45,906 bases of DNA, taken from the NCBI GenBank assembly GCA_019912545.1, contig JAIOIK010000152.1, forward strand, positions 1 to 45,906, written 5' to 3'. Position numbers and translations under genes: made by a program. Positions 1 to 8,998 of the stretch are shown in pieces (within the stretch, counting starts at the first letter, position 1; each line of letters opens with the position of its first letter). A model generated the notes under the pieces. It worked only from the letters and a program-made list of their open reading frames with translations. It was not told where the DNA came from and did no database searches. Source of the stretch: Ignavibacteria bacterium. GTDB lineage: Bacteria; Bacteroidota; Ignavibacteria; Tepidaquicellales; OLB5.

Positions 1-115
1 CGCCGGTGATAAGTACCGTAACATCTGTGGGAGCAACCTGTTTAATGATTGCCCTCAGCTCAACTATCGGGACCGACTCGCCAAGTAACTCGGTATTTTT
101 ATTGTTATTGCTCAA
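1..115 (-). CDS. Sigma-54-dependent AAA+ transcriptional activator, N-terminal fragment (runs off left edge)
   Basis: The minus strand starting at a TTG (113-115) reads MSNNNKNTELLGESVPIVEL, then continues to ...VTVLITG at the edge. The pattern LLGES.....L...I...A.....VLI.GE is the entry into the sigma-54 interaction domain (NtrC/PspF AAA+ family); the next expected residues are the Walker A, just outside the window. A TAA lies directly upstream of the TTG in frame, so the protein has only about 8 residues before the AAA+ domain and no receiver domain, as in PspF-like activators. No Shine-Dalgarno is visible. It lies 52 nt downstream of miaB on the same strand, so co-transcription is possible. 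Family identity is recognised from sequence; its regulon cannot be inferred. Confidence 0.8.
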   Translation of the reverse strand, partial: MSNNNKNTELLGESVPIVELRAIIKQVAPTDVTVLITG

Positions 116-167
116 TTACTTTTTTACTTTGATACTAAAAAAATATGATAATAAGGACTGCTTACAG

Positions 168-1559
168 TTAAATACTGTGGATCACTTCACCAAATAATGT
201 TGCAGAATTAGCTCTGTTTATTTTTACTTTCACTTTTTCACCAGTCATTGATGCAGAACCATTCACAGGCACAATCACGGTCTTATTGCCGTCTGTTCTG
301 CCAAAAAGCATCTTATCAGATTTTTTGCTCAAACCCTCAATGACTACATCATAAATATTTCCTACAGTTTCTTTGTTCTTTTCTTCTGAAATATCCCTTT
401 GAAGTTCTACGATATCTACAAGCCTTCGGGTTTTAATTTCCTCATCAATATCATCACCCATATCCCATGCTTTAGTCTTTTCACGCGGTGAGTATTTGAA
501 CATATATGCGCCGTCATATTTAACTTCTCTCATCACATCAAGCGTCATCTTATGATCATCTTCTGTTTCAGTGCAAAAACCCGTAATAATATCAGTTGAA
601 AGCGTTACATCCGGAATAATCCTTTTGATATTATTCATAATGCTCAAATAATGATCAATTGTATATTCTCTTTTCATAAGGTCAAGTATCCTGTTGGAGC
701 CTGATTGCACAGGCAGGTGAATATAATTACAAAGATTATCATACTCAGCAATCGTTTCAATGAGCTTCATAGAAAGATCATGCGGATGGCTTGTTGTAAA
801 GCGGATTCTCATTTCAGGGGCTGCAATTGCACAGGCTTTTAAGAGGTCTGCAAAATCATTATCGCCGCTTTGGTATGAATTCACATTCTGCCCAAGCAGA
901 GTAACATCACGAAATCCTTCATCCCAAAGTTTTCTTACTTCATTTGCAACGCCTTCAAGCTCGCGGCTTCGCTCACGCCCGCGCGTATAAGGCACAACGC
1001 AGTATGTACAGAACTTGTCACACCCGCGCATTACCGATAGCCATGCGCTAACGCCTTCTTTGCGTATTGGTATAACATCTTCGTAAGTTTCAACGCGGGA
1101 TAGCCTCACAGCAATTCCTTTTTCACCGTTATCAACCAAATTATCAATTAAAGAAGGCAGTTTTCTGTATTCATCAGGACCGAGAACTAGATCAACAACA
1201 CTTTTCTTTGTCATCAGTCCCCTTTTAAGCCTTTCAGCCATACATCCTATTATGCCAATAATAAGCTTTGAATTCTGCTTCTTTAATTTTTTCAATTCAT
1301 TAAGCCGTTGATAAATCCTGTATTCGGCATTTTCCCTTATGCTGCAAGTATTTAAGAGGATAATTGCAGAGTCATCGATATTTTCAGTTACATCATATCC
1401 ATTTTTGCCCATAATGCCGTTTACAATTTCTGTATCGGCAAAATTCATCTGACAGCCATAGGTTTCCACATACAGCTTTTTTTCTGTATTATTTGTGTAT
1501 TGAGGTGAATCTGCAAAGGTCCCGATCGGAATATATTTATCTAAAACTGTATCTTTCAA
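168..1559 (-). CDS. miaB: tRNA-2-methylthio-N6-dimethylallyladenosine synthase MiaB
   Basis: Radical-SAM methylthiotransferase that converts i6A37 to ms2i6A37 in tRNAs reading UNN codons. The 463-residue length is normal. The N-terminal UPF0004 domain has the three auxiliary-cluster cysteines C36 (YGCQMN), C72 (NTCSIREN) and C106 (GCMAER). The radical-SAM triad C180, C184, C187 sits in RGCDKFCTYCVVPYTRGRE, and a C-terminal TRAM domain covers roughly residues 395-460. The TCVVPYTRGRE context and TSHP motif favour MiaB over MtaB or RimO. It lies between a small lipoprotein gene (14 nt upstream) and the sigma-54 regulator, all minus strand, so probably one transcript. Confidence 0.97.
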   Translation of the reverse strand: MKDTVLDKYIPIGTFADSPQYTNNTEKKLYVETYGCQMNFADTEIVNGIMGKNGYDVTENIDDSAIILLNTCSIRENAEYRIYQRLNELKKLKKQNSKLIIGIIGCMAERLKRGLMTKKSVVDLVLGPDEYRKLPSLIDNLVDNGEKGIAVRLSRVETYEDVIPIRKEGVSAWLSVMRGCDKFCTYCVVPYTRGRERSRELEGVANEVRKLWDEGFRDVTLLGQNVNSYQSGDNDFADLLKACAIAAPEMRIRFTTSHPHDLSMKLIETIAEYDNLCNYIHLPVQSGSNRILDLMKREYTIDHYLSIMNNIKRIIPDVTLSTDIITGFCTETEDDHKMTLDVMREVKYDGAYMFKYSPREKTKAWDMGDDIDEEIKTRRLVDIVELQRDISEEKNKETVGNIYDVVIEGLSKKSDKMLFGRTDGNKTVIVPVNGSASMTGEKVKVKINRANSATLFGEVIHSI

Positions 1560-1573
1560 ATCTTAAATTTTCT

Positions 1574-2047
1574 TTATTTTATTCCAATTATTTTCAAGTC
1601 TCTTGCTCTTGTATACTTAAACTCATTCACACCGCACACTTGTGGATTCAAATACAACCGTAGCTCAGCCCAGATCACATTAGCCGGTTTATCAAAACTG
1701 AAACTATGATAGCCATTCAAGTCGGAATTCATTACAGAAAACACTTCCACATTGGTTGAATCAATACTGTTATACAAAAAAGATATTGTGGAATGATCAC
1801 TAGTTGAAAATCCGTCAAACTCCACTTTTATTTTTGAATAGCTGCTCAAACTCAGCGTATCCGGTACAAAATATCTATGTGTATATGCATAACAGCCGGT
1901 AACAACTGCGCTATCCACCAGTCCGTGCATTTCAAAAAGTATTGTTTCGTCTGCAGAAGTCCCAACAGGGCTTTCATTACTGCATGAATAGAAACAGAAC
2001 AAAAGTCCTGTACATAGAATTGGCATAATAGTCTTAAGATACTTCAT
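1574..2047 (-). CDS. Small predicted lipoprotein, function unknown
   Basis: 157 residues. The N-terminus is a type II signal peptide: Lys at positions 2 and 5, a hydrophobic stretch, then the lipobox FYSC with the lipidated cysteine at about residue 22. The mature part is rich in Ser, Thr, Asp and Tyr with alternating hydrophobic positions, suggesting a small beta domain exposed in the periplasm or on the surface. Residues 101-138, around NSDLNGYHSFSFD and VIWAELRLYL, look like beta strands. The start ATG overlaps the dxs stop by one base (TAATG), so translation is coupled to dxs. No family is recognised, and the link to isoprenoid synthesis may be only positional. Confidence 0.75.
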   Translation of the reverse strand: MKYLKTIMPILCTGLLFCFYSCSNESPVGTSADETILFEMHGLVDSAVVTGCYAYTHRYFVPDTLSLSSYSKIKVEFDGFSTSDHSTISFLYNSIDSTNVEVFSVMNSDLNGYHSFSFDKPANVIWAELRLYLNPQVCGVNEFKYTRARDLKIIGIK

Positions 2048-3957
2048 TACTCAGCAATTGTTCTTTCTTTTGTAAGCAGCAGCTCTTTTATTATTAATGA
2101 AACGCCTTTAACATCCATTTTAAGATCTGAATACAGTTCATCCGGCGTCCCGTGTTCAACAAATTTATCAGGCAGGCCGTGAATTATAAGGTCAACATCA
2201 TCAATTTTGTTTTGATTCATGAATTCAAGTATTGCAGAACCGAATCCGCCTGTTATCACATTATCTTCAAGCGTTAATACTTTTTTGTGACGTGAAAAAA
2301 TATCTTTCAGTAGGTCACCGTCAAGCGGTTTAACAAACCTTGCGTTTACAACTTCAATATCAATGCCTTCCTTAACAAGTGATGCGCGGGTTTTGTTTGC
2401 TGTATCAACCATACTTCCAATAGCAATAATAGCTGCATCACTTCCTTTTTCTACTATTTCGCCTTTACCAATCGGGATGAGTTCAAACGGCTTTATCTCA
2501 ACTCCAAGAGCATTTCCGCGCGGATACCTGAGCGCAATCGGTCCCTTCTTATACATAGTAGCAGTATAGAGCATGTTTCTAAGCTCTTGTTCATCCTTTG
2601 GCGCCATGAGCACAATACCCTGAATGCACCTCATAAAACTCAAATCAAGTGCACCGTGGTGAGTTGGGCCATCAGCGCCAACAATTCCGGCTCTATCCAT
2701 AACAAATATTACGGGCAGCTTTTGTATTGCGCAGTCATGAATGATCTGATCATACGCCCTCTGCAAAAATGAGGAGTAAATTGCACATACGGGAGTAAAT
2801 CCTTCTGTTGCCATGCCTGCCGCAAATGTTACAGCATGCTGCTCGGCAATACCAACATCAAAGTATCTCTCAGGCATTGCCTTTTGCAAAATGTCGAGGC
2901 CTGTTCCGTCGGGCATTGCGGCTGTTATACCTACTACCTTTTCATTCTCTTTGCAGACTTCAACCAGCGCTTCTCCGAATATTTTTGTGTAAGGCGCAGT
3001 TCCGCCGGCTTTTTTAATTGCTTCACCAGTTATTTTATCCCAGGGAGTTGATGCATGAAATTTCTGGTAATGGTTCTTAGCCGGTTTATAGCCATGACCT
3101 TTTTCGGTTACAACATGTACAAGCAGCGGGCCGCTGAAATCTTTTATTTCCTCAAATATCTTTACAACATTTACAATATTATGGCCGTTTATGGGCCCGA
3201 AATACCTGAAGCCCAAAGCCTCGAACAGCATACCGGGCGTTACAACGCCTTTCAATCCGCCTTCAACTTTTGCGGCTAAGTGGCGAAGCCTGTCACCGAT
3301 TTTTTTATCAAGTTTTCCGGTTGCATCCCAAACGTAATTCCTGAATTTATTGTAGGAAGGATTCGAAAGGAATTCATTGAAATAATTATGTAAGCTCCAG
3401 ACATTCGGAGCAATTGACATTTTATTATCATTAAGCACAACTATGATATCTTTTTTTAGGAGGCCGATATTGTTCATTGCCTCGTAAGCCATTCCGCCTG
3501 TCATCGAGCCATCGCCGATAACGCCTACAACTTTGAATTTCTTTTTAAGAAAATCCCTTGCAGCAGCCACACCAAGCGATGCAGAAAGTGAAGTGCTTGC
3601 ATGCCCTGCGCCAAATACATCATACTCACTTTCGCTTCTTTTCAAAAATCCACTGATTCCGCCGTATTGGCGTATTGTCTTCAGGCGCTCTTTTCTTCCG
3701 GTAATTATCTTATGAATATAGCCCTGGTGGCCAACATCCCAGATTATCTTGTCATCAGGTGTGTTGAACACATAATGCAGGGCAACTGTAAGCTCTGCAA
3801 CTCCAAGTGATGCGCCCAGATGTCCGCCTATCTTGGAGATAGTATCTACCAGATAGTCCCTGATCTCATCAACCAGCACTTTTAACTCAGTCAGATTCAG
3901 CTCTTTGAGATCCGCTGGCGACTCAATTGAATCCAGGTATTTATATTCTGTTTCCAA
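2047..3957 (-). CDS. dxs: 1-deoxy-D-xylulose-5-phosphate synthase
   Basis: Thiamine-diphosphate enzyme that condenses pyruvate with glyceraldehyde 3-phosphate, the first step of the MEP isoprenoid pathway (and a source of thiamine and pyridoxal precursors). 636 residues, full length. Visible motifs: H46 (GGHLGAS), H77 (DVGHQGY), the Mg/ThDP site GDGSMTGG from residue 148 with NDNKMSI from 176, and the transketolase-like catalytic glutamate E372 in VGIAEQHAV. A C-terminal transketolase domain follows (DRAGIVGADGPTHHG). xseB lies 5 nt upstream, giving the order xseA-xseB-dxs. Undecaprenyl-phosphate made downstream feeds the peptidoglycan cluster in the same window. Confidence 0.98.
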   Translation of the reverse strand: METEYKYLDSIESPADLKELNLTELKVLVDEIRDYLVDTISKIGGHLGASLGVAELTVALHYVFNTPDDKIIWDVGHQGYIHKIITGRKERLKTIRQYGGISGFLKRSESEYDVFGAGHASTSLSASLGVAAARDFLKKKFKVVGVIGDGSMTGGMAYEAMNNIGLLKKDIIVVLNDNKMSIAPNVWSLHNYFNEFLSNPSYNKFRNYVWDATGKLDKKIGDRLRHLAAKVEGGLKGVVTPGMLFEALGFRYFGPINGHNIVNVVKIFEEIKDFSGPLLVHVVTEKGHGYKPAKNHYQKFHASTPWDKITGEAIKKAGGTAPYTKIFGEALVEVCKENEKVVGITAAMPDGTGLDILQKAMPERYFDVGIAEQHAVTFAAGMATEGFTPVCAIYSSFLQRAYDQIIHDCAIQKLPVIFVMDRAGIVGADGPTHHGALDLSFMRCIQGIVLMAPKDEQELRNMLYTATMYKKGPIALRYPRGNALGVEIKPFELIPIGKGEIVEKGSDAAIIAIGSMVDTANKTRASLVKEGIDIEVVNARFVKPLDGDLLKDIFSRHKKVLTLEDNVITGGFGSAILEFMNQNKIDDVDLIIHGLPDKFVEHGTPDELYSDLKMDVKGVSLIIKELLLTKERTIAE

Positions 3958-3962
3958 AGTTA

Positions 3963-4196
3963 TTATTGTTTAAATTCTTTAATTTCCGCTGAGCCTTTTG
4001 TGGTTTTGTTTATTTCTTTAATGCGCAGCTCAGCATTATTTAATTTATCATAGCAAAATTTTGTAAGCGTTAAACCCTCTTCATATAGATTAATGGTTTC
4101 TTCAAGCGAGCAATCTTCTCCTTCAAGCCGCTCAAGTATAGTTTCAAGCCGTTTGAATGAATCTTCGAATGATCTTTCCTGTTTTGCTTTTTTCAT
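3963..4196 (-). CDS. xseB: Exodeoxyribonuclease VII small subunit
   Basis: 77 residues, typical of XseB. The pattern SFEDSFKRLETILERLE....SLEETINLYEEG is the family's coiled two-helix core (residues 8-50), which packs along the XseA coiled coil. Exonuclease VII degrades single-stranded DNA from both ends to oligonucleotides. The gene sits 8 nt after xseA and 5 nt before dxs, a very common xseA-xseB pairing. Confidence 0.96.
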   Translation of the reverse strand: MKKAKQERSFEDSFKRLETILERLEGEDCSLEETINLYEEGLTLTKFCYDKLNNAELRIKEINKTTKGSAEIKEFKQ

Positions 4197-4204
4197 TAAT
4201 TTAA

Positions 4205-5455
4205 TTACTTCGTGATCTTCGCCTCTTTGTTCCCGTCAAAGAAACTTATTTCAACTTCTTCATCCTTTTTAAGTTTTGATGCCCGTGTTACTACTTTATT
4301 AAAATCGAATTGAAGCCTGAGTTCATCTATATCAACTTTTTTCTTGATAATTGCGTAGCCCTTTTTCAGGTTATTCTGCGGACTTACATGATGAAGCATT
4401 TTGGTATACAGCCTTATATCATTTTTAAGCGATGAGACTTTTTTAGTTGTGACGCCTTGTATCCCTTTGGAAAGCTCATCAAGCCTTTGATAGAAGTTAT
4501 AGATCAGGTCCTTTGGACGGTTGAAATAATAACTTCCCTGAATCTCTTTTACCGAATTTTTGAAGCTATCTAACTTTGTTTGGACAAAACTTCTACTAAA
4601 ATACGAAAATTTGTCAAGATTTTCAATTAACTCTTTTGTGCTTGGAGTTATGAGTTCTGCAGCCGCTGATGGGGTTGGAGCCCTTAAATCAGCCACAAAA
4701 TCGCAGATTGTGAAGTCAACTTCGTGCCCAACCGCGCTTACAACCGGTATTTTGCATGAAAAAACAGCCCTGGCAAGCTTTTCATCATTAAACGGCCAAA
4801 GGTCTTCAATTGATCCGCCGCCCCTTGCAATTACTATAAGATCGATATGAGGCAAATGCCTTGATCTCACAAGCTTTTCAGTATCATGTAATGCTTCTAT
4901 TATAGAAGAAGCAGCCAATTGCCCCTGAACATTCACAGGGTATAGATAAATATTCAGTATTGGGTAACGCCTGCTTGCAATCTTCATGAAGTCATGCAGC
5001 ACAGCACCGGTTCTTGAAGTTATCATTACAATATTTTCGGGGAATGCAGGAAGTGGCTTTTTGTGAGATATATCAAACAGGCCTTCTTCAAACAGTTTTT
5101 GCTTGAGCTGTTCGAATCTCTGCTGAAGCTCGCCTGCGCCCTGCGGTTTAATATCCCATACTTCTACTTGATAATTGCCGCGTGCGGGATAAACCGTCAC
5201 TCTCCCCTTAATTACAACCTGCATGCCATCTTCGGGGGTGAAGAGCAATTGCTGATTGCGGGTTTTCCACATTACAGCATTGATCTGTGAATCCTCATCT
5301 TTAATTGTAAAGTAATAATGCCCGGACTGTGTATGCAATTTGAAATTAGATATCTCTCCGATCAAATGCACAAACCGGAAATTTTCCTCAAGCAGCTGCT
5401 TAATGTATGAATTAAGCTCCGATACCGTTAATATATTAGGAAGTGTCTCCTGCAT
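4205..5455 (-). CDS. xseA: Exodeoxyribonuclease VII large subunit
   Basis: 416 residues. An N-terminal OB fold (about 10-105; LIGEISNFKLHTQSGHYYFT, then AVMWK) binds single-stranded DNA. The nuclease core follows, with ITSRTGAVLHD (145-155), the signature ARGGGSIEDLWPFNDE (210-225) and PVVSAVGHEVDFTICDFVADLRAPTPSAAAE. The C-terminal helices form the coiled coil that recruits XseB. The start ATG follows the lipoprotein stop by about 20 nt. Confidence 0.97.
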   Translation of the reverse strand: MQETLPNILTVSELNSYIKQLLEENFRFVHLIGEISNFKLHTQSGHYYFTIKDEDSQINAVMWKTRNQQLLFTPEDGMQVVIKGRVTVYPARGNYQVEVWDIKPQGAGELQQRFEQLKQKLFEEGLFDISHKKPLPAFPENIVMITSRTGAVLHDFMKIASRRYPILNIYLYPVNVQGQLAASSIIEALHDTEKLVRSRHLPHIDLIVIARGGGSIEDLWPFNDEKLARAVFSCKIPVVSAVGHEVDFTICDFVADLRAPTPSAAAELITPSTKELIENLDKFSYFSRSFVQTKLDSFKNSVKEIQGSYYFNRPKDLIYNFYQRLDELSKGIQGVTTKKVSSLKNDIRLYTKMLHHVSPQNNLKKGYAIIKKKVDIDELRLQFDFNKVVTRASKLKKDEEVEISFFDGNKEAKITK

Positions 5456-5475
5456 TGCTTAGTTATAAAATCATT

Positions 5476-6909
5476 TTATCTGCTGAACACAACACCCACA
5501 TTCTCAACCGTCCAGCCGCCTTTTATGTTTAGTGTGGTGGGATAAATGAAGAACGGTTCGGAATATTCAAATGGGAACGGGTAGCCGTAATCGTAAGCAG
5601 AATTATTATTAGCATCAATGAATGAAAACAAAGTGTAGTCTGCCTCAAGAATATTTTTAAATGAAAATACCGTATCATTTGAACTGAAGTTGTATTTTAT
5701 TACAGGCAAAAGTGAGGTTGCCTCTAAATTTATAATAACCTGAGCCCCTGTAAACCCACTTTCTGTATAGCTTGAGCGGATAGTGCCTTTTAAGTCACCG
5801 AATGAGTTTGTGCTTACTGTCCTGAATGGAAGCGAGAAGTTATACACTGAATCACCCGGTATTTTCATGCTAAATGTTAAATTATATTTGCGGTTTGAAT
5901 TATACTTATCTGAAGAGAACACTTCAACCAGTGAATCATTCTTCCAATTGAATACCATCCTTTCAACCTCGCCGTTTTCACCGGTCACTTTAAGTGAATT
6001 CACAAATTCATCTCTTGTTGGCTTTGATCTGCTGAAGAAAATAAAAATACTTTGGTCAGGCATTACTGTTTTTGAATCATACTCAATAGAAGTAAATACG
6101 ACACCGGCCGAATCTTTGAAATATTTTGTATGGTCAAGCTCTGCCTGTACGGTTTGTGCAGTAACAACTTCCTTAATAAAAAAATTCAGGTTTTGCGTTA
6201 AAGTGGAGTCCTTAATATCCGGGTCATATGGCAGCACGCCGTAACTTTCTCTTTCAGAAGTAAACAGAAGATTTCTGTCTTCATCTATTACAGCTATCAC
6301 GCGGTAGTTTCCCGGAGACATATTTGTTAATTTATAAGCGCCTTCGGAATTTGTTTCTGTAATATACTCGGCAATATTTTTTGTAGGGTCATAACTGCCG
6401 GTATTTAGACTGTATGCAAATATTGAGGCAATTTTCTTATTGCTGTTAAATACATTGCCGCTTATTTCGCCCATATCAATTTTACTGCCGGTAGAAAATG
6501 CGAAATTTACAGGCTCAGTAATAGCGTTGCCGTGAATATCTTTAAAAGATGAATTTATGTTTACTACAAATGTCTTATTGGGATCGATCTTGCTGAAACT
6601 TGCGGGAATTATTACTTCAACATCTTTGCCGCCCCAGTTAAACTCGATATCTCCCTTTATTTGCGGAGATATCCTGAATGCATCCTGGAAACTGCGCCTA
6701 TCAACATACTCGTTAAACTCAAAATAAACAGAATTCCCCTTAAAATTAGTACTGTTGGGTTTTGGAGAGATAATGCTGACCTTTGGTGGTTCCTTATCCT
6801 CTTTGCCGCCGCCCGGCGGCTGTTGATTAGCACATCCAATTACAAGCATACTAATGCACAGCAGAAAGAATGAAAAATGAAGAAAATATGTGAATTTTGT
6901 GGTCTGCAA
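5476..6909 (-). CDS. Lipoprotein with bacterial Ig-like (Big_5/SbsA-type) domain
   Basis: 477 residues from a TTG start. That start is needed to keep the signal peptide intact; the next ATG lies inside the hydrophobic core. The lipobox VIGC places the lipidated cysteine at residue 26, followed by a flexible QQPPGGGKEDKEPP linker. Residues 42-141 match the Big_5 pattern (SPKPNSTNFKGNSVYFEFNE...FAFSTG). Residues 148-225 look like a carboxypeptidase-regulatory-like beta sandwich (GEISGNVF...GAYKLTNMSPGNYRVIAV). More beta-rich sequence follows, including a calcium-loop-like DANNNSAYDYGYPFPF near 443. Such lipoproteins are common in Bacteroidota and sit at the outer membrane; the exact role is not known. 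A TATATTTG box lies 5 nt upstream of the start codon. Confidence 0.85.
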   Translation of the reverse strand: MQTTKFTYFLHFSFFLLCISMLVIGCANQQPPGGGKEDKEPPKVSIISPKPNSTNFKGNSVYFEFNEYVDRRSFQDAFRISPQIKGDIEFNWGGKDVEVIIPASFSKIDPNKTFVVNINSSFKDIHGNAITEPVNFAFSTGSKIDMGEISGNVFNSNKKIASIFAYSLNTGSYDPTKNIAEYITETNSEGAYKLTNMSPGNYRVIAVIDEDRNLLFTSERESYGVLPYDPDIKDSTLTQNLNFFIKEVVTAQTVQAELDHTKYFKDSAGVVFTSIEYDSKTVMPDQSIFIFFSRSKPTRDEFVNSLKVTGENGEVERMVFNWKNDSLVEVFSSDKYNSNRKYNLTFSMKIPGDSVYNFSLPFRTVSTNSFGDLKGTIRSSYTESGFTGAQVIINLEATSLLPVIKYNFSSNDTVFSFKNILEADYTLFSFIDANNNSAYDYGYPFPFEYSEPFFIYPTTLNIKGGWTVENVGVVFSR

Positions 6910-6913
6910 TAGC

Positions 6914-6921
6914 CAAATATA
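6914..6921 (-). promoter_or_regulatory. Possible -7 element (TATATTTG) upstream of the Ig-like lipoprotein
   Basis: The minus strand reads TATATTTG, an exact match to the Bacteroidota -7 consensus TAnnTTTG, ending 5 nt before the TTG start. No TTG is found at the expected -33 distance, and the transcript would be almost leaderless, so this is tentative. Confidence 0.3.
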
Positions 6922-7104
6922 GCAAAAAATAAAAACTATAAGTAAATACTAATGTTAACATCAAATATCCCTTAATCAGTGTATAGGAAAACCCTGTATT
7001 TAGTACCATCTTTGTAGTAGTTAAAGAGACGATAGATAGTAGGGATATCAAATATTTAACTACCTTTAATAAGCTATTTAAAAACGCTATTTATGATAAC
7101 TTTG

Positions 7105-7704
7105 ATGAAAAATATTTTAAGGCTCTTTGTCATAACAATACTGGTGTATTCGGCACAATTGCTTGCACAAGATGATACATTCACACAAGGTGCAGGTACT
7201 CCATCCGAAGAGTTGGTTGGCGGAAACTGGATGTTAACGAATGTTGAATCTAAAGCATACAGCGGAACAAACATCACCAAGTGGACAACAGGGAACAACC
7301 AGATCACAGGATTAACCGAATGGAAAGATGTTCTTGAAATAATTCACACAGTAAGTTCGGGATTCTCATGGCAGGAACCGCCAAAGATGATGCAGCCGGG
7401 CGGTTACCTGAATATGGAAGCGGTTTACACGAACATAGATTACAGCACTACAGCCAAGATGAGCACAGGTGTAAAGATATTTTTCGAAAGAGCCGGCGCA
7501 AGTTACCTTGTAATGGAACCAAATGCGATCGAAGTTTTAAAGATGAACAAAGATAACAAACAATATGCCAACGAAGTGAAGAAAGGATTTTTCTACGCGC
7601 CAACAACATATTTTGATAACACAAACGAGTGCCAGCTAATAGTAGATTGTTATATAGGTAAAGATCATTTTGTAACAACATACACGTATACGTATCAAAA
7701 ATAA
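7105..7704 (+). CDS. Exported protein of unknown function
   Basis: 199 residues from the ATG at 7105 (an in-frame ATG at 7093 would add MITL). The 7105 start is preferred because it gives a canonical signal peptide, MKN followed by a hydrophobic stretch ending QLLAQ/DD near residue 22. The mature protein is about 175 residues, with aromatic and Gly/Thr-rich beta-like segments, a PPKMMQPGGYLNMEAVY stretch, and a YFDNTNECQLIVDCYIGKD segment with two cysteines that could form a disulfide. No family is recognised. It stands alone: divergent from the lipoprotein, with a strong terminator of its own. Confidence 0.7.
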   Translation: MKNILRLFVITILVYSAQLLAQDDTFTQGAGTPSEELVGGNWMLTNVESKAYSGTNITKWTTGNNQITGLTEWKDVLEIIHTVSSGFSWQEPPKMMQPGGYLNMEAVYTNIDYSTTAKMSTGVKIFFERAGASYLVMEPNAIEVLKMNKDNKQYANEVKKGFFYAPTTYFDNTNECQLIVDCYIGKDHFVTTYTYTYQK

Positions 7705-7764
7705 AAAGTTTTCTGCTATAACAGCTTAGCTGATAGTATTCCCTACTAATTAGCAGATGAACCG

Positions 7765-7793
7765 GGGCTTACTGACGTAAGCCCTTTTTTTTT
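7765..7793 (+). terminator. Rho-independent terminator after the exported-protein gene
   Basis: Perfect 8-bp stem GGGCTTAC/GTAAGCCC (7765-7772 with 7777-7784), TGAC loop, then nine T residues. It lies 60 nt after the stop at 7704, marking a monocistronic unit. Confidence 0.93.
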
Positions 7794-7906
7794 GACTTTC
7801 CCGAACTTTGTTTCCGAATCAAACATCCACTCTGCTTTAATCAAATATCAAACTTTATAGGTCTTTACATTGTTTATTACTTTAACATGAACAGTTTACT
7901 TAAATA

Positions 7907-8950
7907 ATGAAGATTACAGTATTTTTTGCGATATTACTTGTGGTTTCTTCCTGCTTATCACAGGAACCTCATTTTTTATTTGGTAACCGGGGAAACATTA
8001 ATTCTGTTGCCTTTTCACCGGATTCTAAAACAATTGCCTCCGGGGATGAAAACGGAAACCTTGTATTTGCTGACATTCAGACGCACACAAAGGAACTTTC
8101 GATAGAAAGCGCGGTAAATATTACATGCATTAATTATTCTCCTGCCGGTACGGGACTGCTGGTATATACCTCGCTTACAAGCGAAGTAACTGTAATGAAA
8201 GCCGCGACAAAAGAGATTGTCAAAAATTTCAAGAAAACTTATGATTGTTACTGTGCGGTATTTTCTCCGGATGGAAGCCGCCTTGCAGTTGCTTATGTAA
8301 GGCAGCCAACTAAGAAAGAGGAAGATAAAGGGATCAGATTAAGTTACATTGTTGAAATTTATGAAACCGGGAAATATGAGAAACTTAAAACACTGCGGTT
8401 ATCAAGATCCGAAGATACCGATGGTGAGATATTTGGCAGTGAATATTTTGAGACTTACAGGCATAATGCATTCAACTGTGATTTCTCGAATAACGGCAAT
8501 TATCTTGCTGCCGGAACCAGCGGAAAAAGTATAGCCATGTATAGCTTTGAATACTCAAAATTTGCCCCTTCATATAAAGGGCATTCCGGAAGAGTCCTGT
8601 TTGTGACATTTTCTCCAGACGGCAACTACCTGGCAAGCGCAAGCAAAGATGAAACTCTAAAGCTGTGGAACGTGACGAGCGGCAATACTATCTTAACGCT
8701 TAAAGGACACACAAATGATGTGAACGCCGCGGCATTTTCGCCCGATAGTAAATATCTTGCTTCTGCAAGTGATGATGAAAGTGTTAAGATCTGGGATGTA
8801 AAGACCACAAAGCTCATTACAACACTTAGTGGATTTGACGTTGATGTGATGACAATAAAATTCTCTCCCGATGGCAAATATCTTGCGGCAGGCGGTGAAG
8901 ATGCAAAATTATTACTTTGGGAAACATCAAAAATACTGCCACAAAACTGA
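7907..8950 (+). CDS. Exported WD40-repeat protein
   Basis: 347 residues. The N-terminus is a signal peptide, either lipoprotein type (VVSSC, Cys16) or cleaved after CLSQ. Recognisable WD40 blades with the typical (V/A)xFSPDGxYLA(S/A)(A/G)SxDxxxxLW pattern occur at about residues 30-60 (VAFSPDSKTIASGDENG), 110-125 (AVFSPDGSRLAVA), 228-253 (VTFSPDGNYLASASKDETLKLWN), 270-295 (AAFSPDSKYLASASDDESVKIWD) and 312-336 (IKFSPDGKYLAAGGEDAKLLLWE). With degenerate blades around 75-95 and 185-210 this would make a seven-bladed propeller. It is probably a periplasmic or surface scaffold; partner unknown. The gene is monocistronic and converges on the ncRNA/ftsZ unit. Confidence 0.88.
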   Translation: MKITVFFAILLVVSSCLSQEPHFLFGNRGNINSVAFSPDSKTIASGDENGNLVFADIQTHTKELSIESAVNITCINYSPAGTGLLVYTSLTSEVTVMKAATKEIVKNFKKTYDCYCAVFSPDGSRLAVAYVRQPTKKEEDKGIRLSYIVEIYETGKYEKLKTLRLSRSEDTDGEIFGSEYFETYRHNAFNCDFSNNGNYLAAGTSGKSIAMYSFEYSKFAPSYKGHSGRVLFVTFSPDGNYLASASKDETLKLWNVTSGNTILTLKGHTNDVNAAAFSPDSKYLASASDDESVKIWDVKTTKLITTLSGFDVDVMTIKFSPDGKYLAAGGEDAKLLLWETSKILPQN

Positions 8951-8961
8951 GCGTATTGCAT

Positions 8962-8997
8962 AAAAAATTGAGGGGCCCTGTTTGGTCAGGACCCCTC
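8962..8997 (-). terminator. Rho-independent terminator closing the ftsZ/ncRNA transcript
   Basis: On the minus strand GAGGGG and CCTG pair with CAGG and CCCCTC (6 bp, one mismatch, 4 bp; 6-nt loop), followed by AATTTTTT. On the plus strand the T-tract is absent, so this serves the minus strand, i.e. whatever is transcribed downstream of ftsZ. Confidence 0.85.
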
Positions 8998-8998
8998 G

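Noticed and set aside
6-197. Plus-strand ORF of 63 codons at the left edge
   Set aside because: It is antisense to the sigma-54 activator start and the miaB end, and its protein has no plausible features.
5783-6244. 153-codon plus-strand ORF inside the Ig-like lipoprotein
   Set aside because: Shadow frame of a well-supported minus-strand gene; no start signal. The same applies to the long antisense frames in ftsZ (10005-10463), ftsQ (12215-12748), murF (21862-22317) and the AAA+ gene (44001-44597).
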